Positions 36,038 through 43,164 of a stretch of 64,000 bases of DNA are shown piece by piece. Every line of letters starts with the position of its first letter. The first letter of the stretch is position 1. The position numbers were made by a program, and so were the translations under genes. Under the pieces are notes generated by a model. It saw only the letters and a program-made list of their open reading frames with translations, ran no database searches and was not told where the DNA came from. Origin of the DNA: Pseudomonas rhodesiae (lineage in GTDB: Bacteria; Pseudomonadota; Gammaproteobacteria; Pseudomonadales; Pseudomonadaceae); NCBI RefSeq assembly GCF_007858255.1, contig NZ_VFEU01000002.1, positions 1-64,000 on the forward strand, read 5' to 3'.

Positions 36038-37204
36038 ATGGCAGAACAAGAAGACGCTAAACCCGCAAGCGGGCGTTTCAACACAAATGATGAGACGAAG
36101 CGGATCGTATGGACACAGACCGCTGGTCATTGTGAACTGTGCGGCACGGATCTGACGTTCGATTATCGTGCCGGCAAGCCAATGAAATGGGGCGAAGTGG
36201 CGCATATCCTGCCCGCCAGTCCCAAAGGCCCTCGGGGACGCGCGGATCATGATGCTGAGGCGCACACGAACGATACTGCTAACCTGATGCTCCTGTGCCC
36301 AGGCTGTCATGACAAAATTGATCGTGACGCAGACGGTTATCCTGAAAATGATTTGAGTGGTTTACACCAAGCATACCTAGAGCGCATCCGAATCGCCGCA
36401 ACGACCCCTGATGGTGGCAGAGCGATTCCTCTCATTGTCCAGAGTCAGCATTTCCAGACGATCAACGATATTCCCGTTCGCGATCTGTTGACTGCGATGT
36501 CTGCGGAGGGATTAACCGCCTTCGATCAAGGCATCAAAATTGCCTTCCCTGCGCCCGGACCGCGCGGCAGGGACGCTGCCTATTGGCAGAACGTCAAAGA
36601 CAGCATCCAGTATGAGCTGGAGCAGCAACTCAAGCGTCGCGGCGGCACCTATGGCGACTCGCCCGCGCTAGCAGTAGTCGGCTTGGCCGACATTCCGGCC
36701 TTGATGATGTTGGGCCAGAGTATCGGCGACCGTTCCAAACGCCTGATCTTCTCTTTTCACCGCGAGCATCTTTTGCGCTGGCCCGATCAGTCTGCTGAGC
36801 CGCCTAGTTTTCTGTTTACGCCTCCACCCAACGGCGATGGCCCACTGGCGTTGGTGCTCTCCATTTCTGCGCAAGTTCCAGTTCGCGACGTGATCGACGC
36901 TCTACCCGGTGCACGTATTGCAGAGCTGTCGATCCCAGAACCAAGCTACGCGATGGTACAGAACCGTCGGGTGATTCATGCCTTTCGCGACGTACTTCAA
37001 ATACGACTGAGCCAGCTTGAGGCTCTCACTCCTGACCCTATCCACGTCTTCGCCGCCATTCCTGCGGCATTGGCCATCGAGTTTGGCGCGTTGCTCACAA
37101 CACAGCATCAACATACATACCTGATCTTCGATCGGGACAAAGAAAACCAAGATCGGTTTACGCAAACACTGCAATTGGGCTTGGTGGCCCAGGAGGCTAG
37201 GTAA
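36038..37204 (+). CDS. cap5: CBASS effector: HNH endonuclease with SAVED sensor (Cap5)
   Basis: 388 residues from the ATG at 36038; the frame stays open upstream but the TTG and ATG there lack a ribosome site. The N-terminal HNH nuclease has CELC, EVAHILPAS, NLMLLCPGCHDKID (about residues 30-105), with both zinc Cys pairs and the catalytic His. The C-terminal SAVED domain (about 130-388) binds cyclic oligonucleotides; FSFHREHLLRWP and LALVLSISAQVP are typical of it. On binding the messenger made by the adjacent CD-NTase, Cap5 degrades double-stranded DNA and kills the infected cell. It ends directly before the next ATG. Confidence 0.9.
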   Translation: MAEQEDAKPASGRFNTNDETKRIVWTQTAGHCELCGTDLTFDYRAGKPMKWGEVAHILPASPKGPRGRADHDAEAHTNDTANLMLLCPGCHDKIDRDADGYPENDLSGLHQAYLERIRIAATTPDGGRAIPLIVQSQHFQTINDIPVRDLLTAMSAEGLTAFDQGIKIAFPAPGPRGRDAAYWQNVKDSIQYELEQQLKRRGGTYGDSPALAVVGLADIPALMMLGQSIGDRSKRLIFSFHREHLLRWPDQSAEPPSFLFTPPPNGDGPLALVLSISAQVPVRDVIDALPGARIAELSIPEPSYAMVQNRRVIHAFRDVLQIRLSQLEALTPDPIHVFAAIPAALAIEFGALLTTQHQHTYLIFDRDKENQDRFTQTLQLGLVAQEAR

Positions 37205-38455
37205 ATGCTTTTGAGCAACGAACAGACCAAGCGCAGCAGTTGGGAATATTTTCTGCTTCGCGCCGCGCGGGAAATCTCGCTGTCGGAAGCGCAGTACGAA
37301 AAAATCAATGACCGCTACTCCCAACTGGAAAAAATCCTCTCGGCTTCCGACAACCCGCTGCTCGCTGAGGCCCATATTTTCGTTCAAGGCTCGATGCGGC
37401 TGAGAACGACCATCAAGCCAATCCCCGGCGCGCCTGCGGATCTGGACACCATTGATGCGGACGCGATTATTTGGCTCCCTCACGCTCAGGGCGCTGGTGC
37501 AAAGGAAGTTCTAGAAGCGATTGAGCAGCGTTTTCGGGAAGGCTCCCGCGTTCAAGAAGAAGTTAAGCAATTACGTCGTGGCATCCGGATCGTTTATGCC
37601 GACGAAAATCCAGGTTTCCACATCGATGTCACGCCTGCCCGCGCGATCAACGGAAACGGCGAAGCAAACGGCGAGGGTAAGCTGGAGGTTCCGGATCGGG
37701 TCACAGGGTGGAAAGCAAGCAGCCCTATCCCTTACTCGAACTGGTTGCAGGTTGCTTCTGCCCAAGAAATCTCTCTGGAAAGCTTGGTAGTTGCCAAGAG
37801 CCAGCGGATGCTTGATGCCGCGACACAAGATCCTTTGCCGCATTATCAGGATTACATCGATCAAGATCCCCTGCGTGCGACCATTAAGCTACTCAAGCGT
37901 CATCGCGATGAATGGGCCATCAAGACAAGGAGCGCTGATACTCGCCCAATATCTGCGGTCATCACCACCCTGGCCACGCACGCATACCTTGATGTCGTAA
38001 AGGAGTCGCAGTCGAAGCCTCTGGCTCCGCTCGATGCAATTTTGGAAATCGTTCGCAGAATGCCGCAGCACATCGCGCATAGAGGTAGCGACTGCTATGT
38101 CTGCAACCCTGCCGATAACGGCGAAAACTTTGCAGAGAAGTGGAATCGGCCGGGTGAGGGGCAAGGCTATCGCCAAGCATTTGCCAAGTGGCATGCGGAT
38201 GCCGGTGCATCTTTGTCATTGGGTTTGGAAAGTTTTGAATCCAACGATTCCTTTGCCGAGGCAATGAAAAAGAATTTCGGTATTGCACCGGCATTCATTA
38301 CGGCAGTGAACAATGAGATCCCTGCGAATTGGACGATGCCCGGCCGACCGGATGGCACCACTCGAAACTCTGCTTCGATGGGTTCGCTCTTCGGAGGGGC
38401 CAGCGGTGGCGGAACCTCTCAGTCGAGCGTAAAGCCAGTTGGACGCCTTGGCTGA
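37205..38455 (+). CDS. CD-NTase cyclic-oligonucleotide synthase of CBASS
   Basis: 416 residues, cGAS/DncV-like nucleotidyltransferase. Active-site parts: Gly62-Ser63 (HIFVQGSMRLRTTI), the acidic pair at 79-86 (DLDTIDADAIIWL) and the third carboxylate Asp141 (FHIDVTPAR). The protein ends in a low-complexity tail (GGASGGGTSQSSVKPVGRLG), and the last residue is Gly. In type II CBASS Cap2 joins the C-terminal glycine of the synthase to other molecules to raise its activity, so the tail fits the neighbour genes. The clade and the messenger made cannot be told by eye. It overlaps cap2. Confidence 0.92.
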   Translation: MLLSNEQTKRSSWEYFLLRAAREISLSEAQYEKINDRYSQLEKILSASDNPLLAEAHIFVQGSMRLRTTIKPIPGAPADLDTIDADAIIWLPHAQGAGAKEVLEAIEQRFREGSRVQEEVKQLRRGIRIVYADENPGFHIDVTPARAINGNGEANGEGKLEVPDRVTGWKASSPIPYSNWLQVASAQEISLESLVVAKSQRMLDAATQDPLPHYQDYIDQDPLRATIKLLKRHRDEWAIKTRSADTRPISAVITTLATHAYLDVVKESQSKPLAPLDAILEIVRRMPQHIAHRGSDCYVCNPADNGENFAEKWNRPGEGQGYRQAFAKWHADAGASLSLGLESFESNDSFAEAMKKNFGIAPAFITAVNNEIPANWTMPGRPDGTTRNSASMGSLFGGASGGGTSQSSVKPVGRLG

Positions 38456-40223
38456 CCCTATTAAGACGCCATTGCAGCGCGGAATCGCCGCACTGCGAGA
38501 CACCCTAGGTCAGGATGCTGCCGATGCATTGCTCCAGCCCGCACCCATGCGGGCTGACGAAGCGGCGTGCTTTCACTTCCCCTTGCCCATCGATTACACG
38601 GGGCAGGAGCGGCGACTGCGTATAGGTTTCCCCTCCAACTTTCCCCGTGGGCTCCTGCGGCTGAACGTCGAACCCTCTCCATGGCTGGTTTGGCCGCATG
38701 CCACCAAGTCGGGGCTTTGCCTTCATGGCTTTCAGGAGCGCCCCATTATGGGCTCCCCGGAGGTCGTGGTAGAGGACAGTCTTGCTCGCTTGGCCCAGAT
38801 CGTTTCGTTGTCCAAGAGGGGATCAAGCCAGGCAACGCGCGATATCGAATTTCAGAATGAGATCACTACCTACTGGTCTTTTCAGCACGGTCAGTCATTC
38901 CAGAACCTCTTACTTTTGGATCGACCTCAGGCCGCCTCGCAGTTGTTTGCTCTCAGCGATCCGCGCCGGGCTGTGCCATCCGGTCAGGAAACGGTTTGGC
39001 TAGCTTCGAACGTAGCTGCACTCAAAGGGCATTACCGACGGGTTGTCGGGCGCTCCGCTGTCATTCGCGCGGCGGAAACTCCTGGTTTTTACGTCAAGCT
39101 TCAGACTTATCCGGATATCCGCACCCCGGATCCAGAAGATTTATTGCTGTGGCTCACGCCACACCTTCAACCAGACGATGCCGAGCAATTGCTGGCATGG
39201 TTTGAGCTGCATGGAACGTTGGCGAGTCGATGGATTGTCCTGGAGCTTCCTGGGGGGACGGATGCTCCAACTTATTGCCTCAATGTGCGCTCGCTTGGCG
39301 TACAGCAAGAGCGGGGGGCAAAGTTTGGCTTGCGCACAGCGCGCCGCCGGCCAGCCATCGCAAATGCACATCCTCCGGCACTTGTCCGCGCAACTGCCCT
39401 AGACGTGCTTGATCGTGCGTCCATTCTGTCCCGCGATATAAGCGGCACTGCAAAGCACCTTGAAAATGCTCGGGTTGTTTGTGTTGGCGTTGGCTCGTTA
39501 GGCAGTGCGGTGGCAATACAATTGGCACGCTCCGGTGTCGGCCACCTTACCCTCATCGATCCTGACACTCTGGTGTCAGCCAATCTGGGTAGGCACGTTC
39601 TGGGAGCGGATAGCCTAGGGAGGCTGAAAGCCTCAGCGTTGAGGGACAAGATTCTGTTAGATCTTCCGACTACAGAATGCACCGCTTATTCGACTTTCGC
39701 CGAAGTAGTTATGAGCAGCAAACCAGAAGTGTTCGATAACGCAGATCTTGTGGTGATTACGACAGCGGACTGGCAGTCGGAGGTCACTGTATGGCGAGCC
39801 AAATCCAGCGGCGTTTCTTGGGGACTTTTACAAGCCTGGAGCGAACCGTATACCCAGGTAGGCCACGCGCTATTCGCACCAGCCGGTACCTTTGATGGCC
39901 GTCATTTATTCACGGACATCGGCGATTTTCTTCATAAGTTTACACAGTGGCCGGGAGGAGGTGTGGTTCCACTGCCAGCGTGTGGGGAGAGCTTTATTCC
40001 AGGCGGATCACTGGGGATGACCAATATTGCCTCTATGGTGTCGCACACGGCCCTTCGCGCATTGACTGGCAACATCGCCACTGCATCTTGGGTCAGCAGC
40101 ATTTACAGACCTGAAGATGTGCTGAGCCTGGGAGGCCAATACCTTGGGCCCAAACTGCCAGAGGGGGCGCAGCAACTCCTACTCGAGCGTGGATGGCCGG
40201 AACCTAAGGATGAAATGGTATGA
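38439..40223 (+). CDS. cap2: Cap2 E2-E1 conjugation enzyme of type II CBASS
   Basis: About 594 residues from a TTG at 38439 inside the end of the CD-NTase gene; the exact start is uncertain. The N-terminal E2-like domain has LRIGFPSNFPRG and the likely catalytic Cys94 (TKSGLCLHGFQ). The C-terminal ThiF/E1 adenylation domain has the nucleotide loop VVCVGVGSLGSAVAIQLARS and LIDPDTLVSANLGRH, with a candidate E1 cysteine in PLPACGESF. Cap2 primes the synthase by linking its C-terminal Gly to a target, a bacterial version of ubiquitin transfer. It overlaps cap3 by ATGA. Confidence 0.9.
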   Translation: MDALADPIKTPLQRGIAALRDTLGQDAADALLQPAPMRADEAACFHFPLPIDYTGQERRLRIGFPSNFPRGLLRLNVEPSPWLVWPHATKSGLCLHGFQERPIMGSPEVVVEDSLARLAQIVSLSKRGSSQATRDIEFQNEITTYWSFQHGQSFQNLLLLDRPQAASQLFALSDPRRAVPSGQETVWLASNVAALKGHYRRVVGRSAVIRAAETPGFYVKLQTYPDIRTPDPEDLLLWLTPHLQPDDAEQLLAWFELHGTLASRWIVLELPGGTDAPTYCLNVRSLGVQQERGAKFGLRTARRRPAIANAHPPALVRATALDVLDRASILSRDISGTAKHLENARVVCVGVGSLGSAVAIQLARSGVGHLTLIDPDTLVSANLGRHVLGADSLGRLKASALRDKILLDLPTTECTAYSTFAEVVMSSKPEVFDNADLVVITTADWQSEVTVWRAKSSGVSWGLLQAWSEPYTQVGHALFAPAGTFDGRHLFTDIGDFLHKFTQWPGGGVVPLPACGESFIPGGSLGMTNIASMVSHTALRALTGNIATASWVSSIYRPEDVLSLGGQYLGPKLPEGAQQLLLERGWPEPKDEMV

Positions 40224-40702
40224 CGGATATCGCTTGGCGCTGGAGATGGGCGGAGGTGGATTCCGAGCTATTGGTGTCGCAAGCTGTCGCGGACATCTTG
40301 GATTGTCACCGGCAGGGCCTTTTTGGCGTGGAGCGAGGGGGACAGTTATTCGTCAACCCGGTTAATCCGAAAGGATTGCTGCTGGCCTTGGCCACGTTGC
40401 CTCATCGCGCCGATCGGTCAGGCTGGTCTTGGCTAGAGTTGGATGCGGAGCGGTGCCGTCAGGAGATCCAAGCTGCCAACGAACAAGGGTTACGGCTGGT
40501 GGGCTATTGGCATACGCATCCCCAATCTGTTCCGGTGATTTCTCCGGCAGACATAGGAAGTTTCTCCAGATTTGCTGCGCGTTACACACAGGATCTGCCG
40601 CACCCAATAGCCGTTATCGTTGGCAAGTCCGAAAAACCAGAAGGCATCAAGGCTTGGTCGTTCAGGGGCGGCAGATATGTTGAGGCAACCTGGCTTAGAT
40701 AA
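40220..40702 (+). CDS. cap3: Cap3 JAB/MPN isopeptidase of CBASS
   Basis: 160 residues. The JAMM zinc motif HTHPQSVPVISPADIGSF (HxHP-x7-SxxD) is intact. Cap3 removes the conjugates that Cap2 attaches to the CD-NTase and so restrains the system. It starts in the ATGA overlap with cap2 and ends the operon. A convergent exonuclease gene ends 28 bp further on. Confidence 0.92.
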   Translation: MTDIAWRWRWAEVDSELLVSQAVADILDCHRQGLFGVERGGQLFVNPVNPKGLLLALATLPHRADRSGWSWLELDAERCRQEIQAANEQGLRLVGYWHTHPQSVPVISPADIGSFSRFAARYTQDLPHPIAVIVGKSEKPEGIKAWSFRGGRYVEATWLR

Positions 40703-40730
40703 GCTTCAAGTCGGTGCCATGGGAGGCACG

Positions 40731-41279
40731 TCAGCGGTTACCCTTACCCGCCAGCATTAGCGCGAAGAGCTCTGCCTGAAAGCGAGCATCATCCAATGCG
40801 TTATGGTTCGGTTCGCTGAGTGGCTTCAGCGCAGCGGTCATCTTGGATGATTTTGTTTCCTGCCAGCTGCAACCTACAGCTCCCATGAAGTAGGCCTTCA
40901 TGTCGATAGCGGTAAAACCAAAGGGGTTGGTTTCCAAGTATTTGTGGAAGTAGTAGTTGACGAATGACCAGTCAAACGGTGCATTGAGTCCTACGAAAAT
41001 GACCTTCTGCCCCGTTTGGCAGGATGATTTCAGCCATTCACCAAATGTCAGCATCGCCTGTTGCGGAGTGAGTCCTTCGCGCTCCAGCTTCTCCAGACTC
41101 AGCCCCGATACTGCCAGTGCTTCTGGGTCGTGTTTTGGACTGTCAGGTCGTAGTTCAAGATAGATGGACGTGGCAGGTTGATCTACAAGGCAAGCTCCAA
41201 TGGAAAGCAGACTGTATTCGCCTGGTATAGGTCCAGAAGTCTCGACGTCGACGGAAACATAAAGCTCATCAGGGTTCAT
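40731..41279 (-). CDS. DnaQ-like 3'-5' exonuclease
   Basis: 182 residues, DEDDh exonuclease fold. Asp11 and Glu13 (YVSVDVETSGPIPGE) form Exo I, FVGLNAPFDWSFVN is Exo II, and NHNALDDARFQAELF gives the His and Asp of Exo III. It is a single-domain enzyme of the size of RNase T or free DnaQ-like nucleases. It faces the CBASS operon tail to tail, so it is a separate unit. A defence or nucleic-acid clean-up role is possible but unproven. Confidence 0.85.
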   Translation of the reverse strand: MNPDELYVSVDVETSGPIPGEYSLLSIGACLVDQPATSIYLELRPDSPKHDPEALAVSGLSLEKLEREGLTPQQAMLTFGEWLKSSCQTGQKVIFVGLNAPFDWSFVNYYFHKYLETNPFGFTAIDMKAYFMGAVGCSWQETKSSKMTAALKPLSEPNHNALDDARFQAELFALMLAGKGNR

Positions 41280-41506
41280 GTCATATCCTTTTCGTGTAGT
41301 TGCCAGATCACGCTCAAGCTCGTAACCATGTGACGGTGGAAAGGCGGCAAAGCCATTGCCCCATTTTTTGCTGTTGCACTCGCTATCCGGCGTTCGAGCA
41401 GCGGCAGTGCATGTCTACCGGAGGAGTGCACGTTCCTTTGGTCAGCTCTGGGCCCAAGCATAATGATGTGTGTCATTCTCTGATGGCGGATGAGGGCCGG
41501 ACGATC

Positions 41507-42145
41507 ATGAGTGAAACTGAGCGCTGGATAGTCAAATGCCAGAAAACTGAGGACGATACTGGCGACATCATCATTGATCTGCCTCAAGAGTTGCTTGACC
41601 AAATGAGGTTAGGTGTTGGGGACGACCTGGAGCTAACGGTATTGAATGGCACATTAGTCCTGACGCCCGTGCGCAACGCAACATCAGTGCGGCCCATGTT
41701 TGCAGGCGTCCTGCGTCAGGATGCCTATCATGCTTACCGCATGCGGCTGGAGACGCTTCTTCATATCGCTGTCAATGCTTCGGATCTGGACATTCACGAC
41801 ATGATAGTAGCTGGCTTCTCGGTCAGCCTGATCAAAATGCTTTGTGATGATGGAACCCTCAGCGACGAAGAACGCGACAGAATCATTCAACCCAAAACGC
41901 TCAAAACAAAACTGTCAGCCAATCAGCTTTTAACGTTGCATGAGAGCGATCGCCTGTTCCGGTTTGCACATATTACCGCCATGGCCGAGGTGATCTTCGG
42001 TGACAAAGGGAAGGCCAAACAATGGCTTTCCAAACCCAAAGCCCGTTTTTTGGGAGAAAGCCCATCGGCGATGGTCACTACAACCTTTGGCACACATCTA
42101 GTCGAAGAAATGCTGATTCAAGTGTCTGAGGGCATGTCATTTTGA
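41507..42145 (+). CDS. AbrB/MazE-like domain fused to a DUF2384 (Xre-MbcA-ParS) domain
   Basis: 212 residues from the ATG at 41507; an in-frame ATG at 41483 would add 8. Residues 1-60 look like a SpoVT-AbrB DNA-binding fold (IIIDLPQELLDQMRLGVGDDLELTVLNGTLVLTP). Residues 95-212 resemble Xre-MbcA-ParS antitoxins: a helical start and the terminal FGDKGKAKQWLSKPKARFLG ... EEMLIQVSEG toxin-binding part. Such antitoxins normally pair with a RES-domain toxin, but none follows. It may be an orphan antitoxin, a regulator, or have lost its partner. Confidence 0.6.
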   Translation: MSETERWIVKCQKTEDDTGDIIIDLPQELLDQMRLGVGDDLELTVLNGTLVLTPVRNATSVRPMFAGVLRQDAYHAYRMRLETLLHIAVNASDLDIHDMIVAGFSVSLIKMLCDDGTLSDEERDRIIQPKTLKTKLSANQLLTLHESDRLFRFAHITAMAEVIFGDKGKAKQWLSKPKARFLGESPSAMVTTTFGTHLVEEMLIQVSEGMSF

Positions 42146-42229
42146 TTCAGCCGCAGCCAAACGGCTTCTACCGCTCCTTAAGTAACATGGATTTCATGCG
42201 CCTATACCGGCGTCGCCTTGCCGAATCCG

Positions 42230-42340
42230 GCATGCACGGGCATCCATGAAGCACTAGGTTTCACCCACATCGGCACCTACCGCTAGGTAGGGTTCACGCA
42301 CGGCAATGGCATAGCTGGGTACTGGCGCAAACCACTTTAT
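42230..42340 (+). pseudogene. Remnant of a phosphinothricin/ArsN-type acetyltransferase gene
   Basis: The frame reads GIHEALGFTHIGTYR, then a TAG (42284-42286), then VGFTHG...GYWRKPL. This is the conserved C-terminal end of this GNAT family, with a stop where Glu is usual and a scrambled step after it. The rest of the gene is absent. It lies in the 369-bp gap between 42146 and 42514, which holds nothing else recognisable. Confidence 0.7.
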
Positions 42341-42514
42341 CTGGTGTCAGCTCGATAGAAATCATCCCGTTCAGTGAGATGAAGGGAGAAGACGGAACAG
42401 CCATGAGATCACCCTGCTGCTATCCGTCGGCATCGGAACCTGGTGATCCGCTGGGAGCTAAGCTGAATGATGCTTCTCGTTCGAATCGGTTTTTTTGATC
42501 GGCAGGAGTTACAA

Positions 42515-42907
42515 ATGAATTTGGCAGATTATGTTTCAGTGCTTTCTGCAGGCGATAAAATAAACGGATGCCAACTCGCCCCCTCAGATGCAGTGTCCCT
42601 CGCCAGTCTGCATTTTCCTTCCCGTGCCTATTGTCTTGTTGCTGATTGGGCAATTTTGGATCTCGACATTACAACACGTCAGCGAAAAGCCATTACGGAT
42701 AGACAGCTAATTCCTGCTCTCGTTTACGCTTTGACCGTTATCCAAGACAGTAAAGGCCGCTTCCCGCCTGGTGATTGGGTCCGAACAACGCTGGGTGTTT
42801 CCTTCACTCACGACTGCTTATTTCGAACAAAAAACACAGTTTATGTGCTGATGGGGTCCGGTCGAAGGTTGCGCACGGATTTAAACATCGCACTGAGCCT
42901 GTGCTGA
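42515..42907 (+). CDS. Small unknown protein (possibly DUF6957)
   Basis: 130 residues from the ATG at 42515, with CAGGAG upstream. It is soluble with no signal peptide. Segments FPSRAYCLVADWAILDLD, PALVYALTVIQDSKGRFPPG and TKNTVYVLMGSGRR recall a Pseudomonas family of unknown function that I believe is DUF6957, but this is from memory. It is the last gene before the transposon end. Confidence 0.55.
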   Translation: MNLADYVSVLSAGDKINGCQLAPSDAVSLASLHFPSRAYCLVADWAILDLDITTRQRKAITDRQLIPALVYALTVIQDSKGRFPPGDWVRTTLGVSFTHDCLFRTKNTVYVLMGSGRRLRTDLNIALSLC

Positions 42908-42986
42908 AAAAACGCTATTTCCGCACAGGTGAGTGACCGGTCGCGCTCACATAATATTTCGGCCTGAATGAACGCTCTCGATGTAG

Positions 42987-43003
42987 TGTCAATCTATGTT
43001 GTT
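42987..43003. repeat. Candidate TnsB-binding site, inner
   Basis: TGTCAATCTATGTTGTT, first of three matching 17-mers. Confidence 0.6.
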
Positions 43004-43040
43004 ACCAATCGAGCCCCGTATTTGAAGTGCGACCCATCTG

Positions 43041-43057
43041 TGTCAATCTATGTTGTT
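43041..43057. repeat. Candidate TnsB-binding site, middle
   Basis: TGTCAATCTATGTTGTT, identical to the first, 54 bp further on. Confidence 0.6.
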
Positions 43058-43108
43058 GTTGCCTTTACCCCGAATCATCCTACAGACCCCGATTTACGGG
43101 AGGGGCTG

Positions 43109-43125
43109 TGTCAAACTATGTTGTT
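43109..43125. repeat. Candidate TnsB-binding site, terminal
   Basis: TGTCAAACTATGTTGTT, one mismatch to the others, 68 bp after the second. It is followed by GATAACCA, which would be the transposon tip. Confidence 0.6.
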
Positions 43126-43164
43126 GATAACCACGCCCGTTCGGGTCTCCACTGCCAACCCTCC

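Larger units (their letters stand above)
1..43133. mobile_element. Tn7-like transposon, cargo and left end (its other end is outside the window)
   Basis: Two TnsD/TniQ-family genes sit at the left edge, reading inward. Metal-resistance and defence cargo follows. At 42,987-43,125 there are three spaced 17-bp repeats in the same orientation. In Tn7 the tns genes lie at the right end and the left end carries three separated TnsB sites over about 150 bp, which is the arrangement seen here. The boundary at about 43,133 is inferred: reading inward on the minus strand, the third repeat is preceded by 8 bases (TGGTTATC), as the first site of Tn7-like ends is. The next gene, pbpC, ends at 43,165. tnsA, tnsB and tnsC are not in the window, so the family is inferred from TniQ and the end structure only. 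Confidence 0.7.

Noticed and set aside
42987-43125. Three repeats considered as a CRISPR array
   Set aside because: Repeats are only 17 bp, the spacings differ (54 and 68), and there are no cas genes; position fits a transposon end.
43134-43164. Target-site duplication after the transposon tip
   Set aside because: CGCCC at 43134-43138 could be one copy, but the other end is not in the window, so it cannot be claimed.
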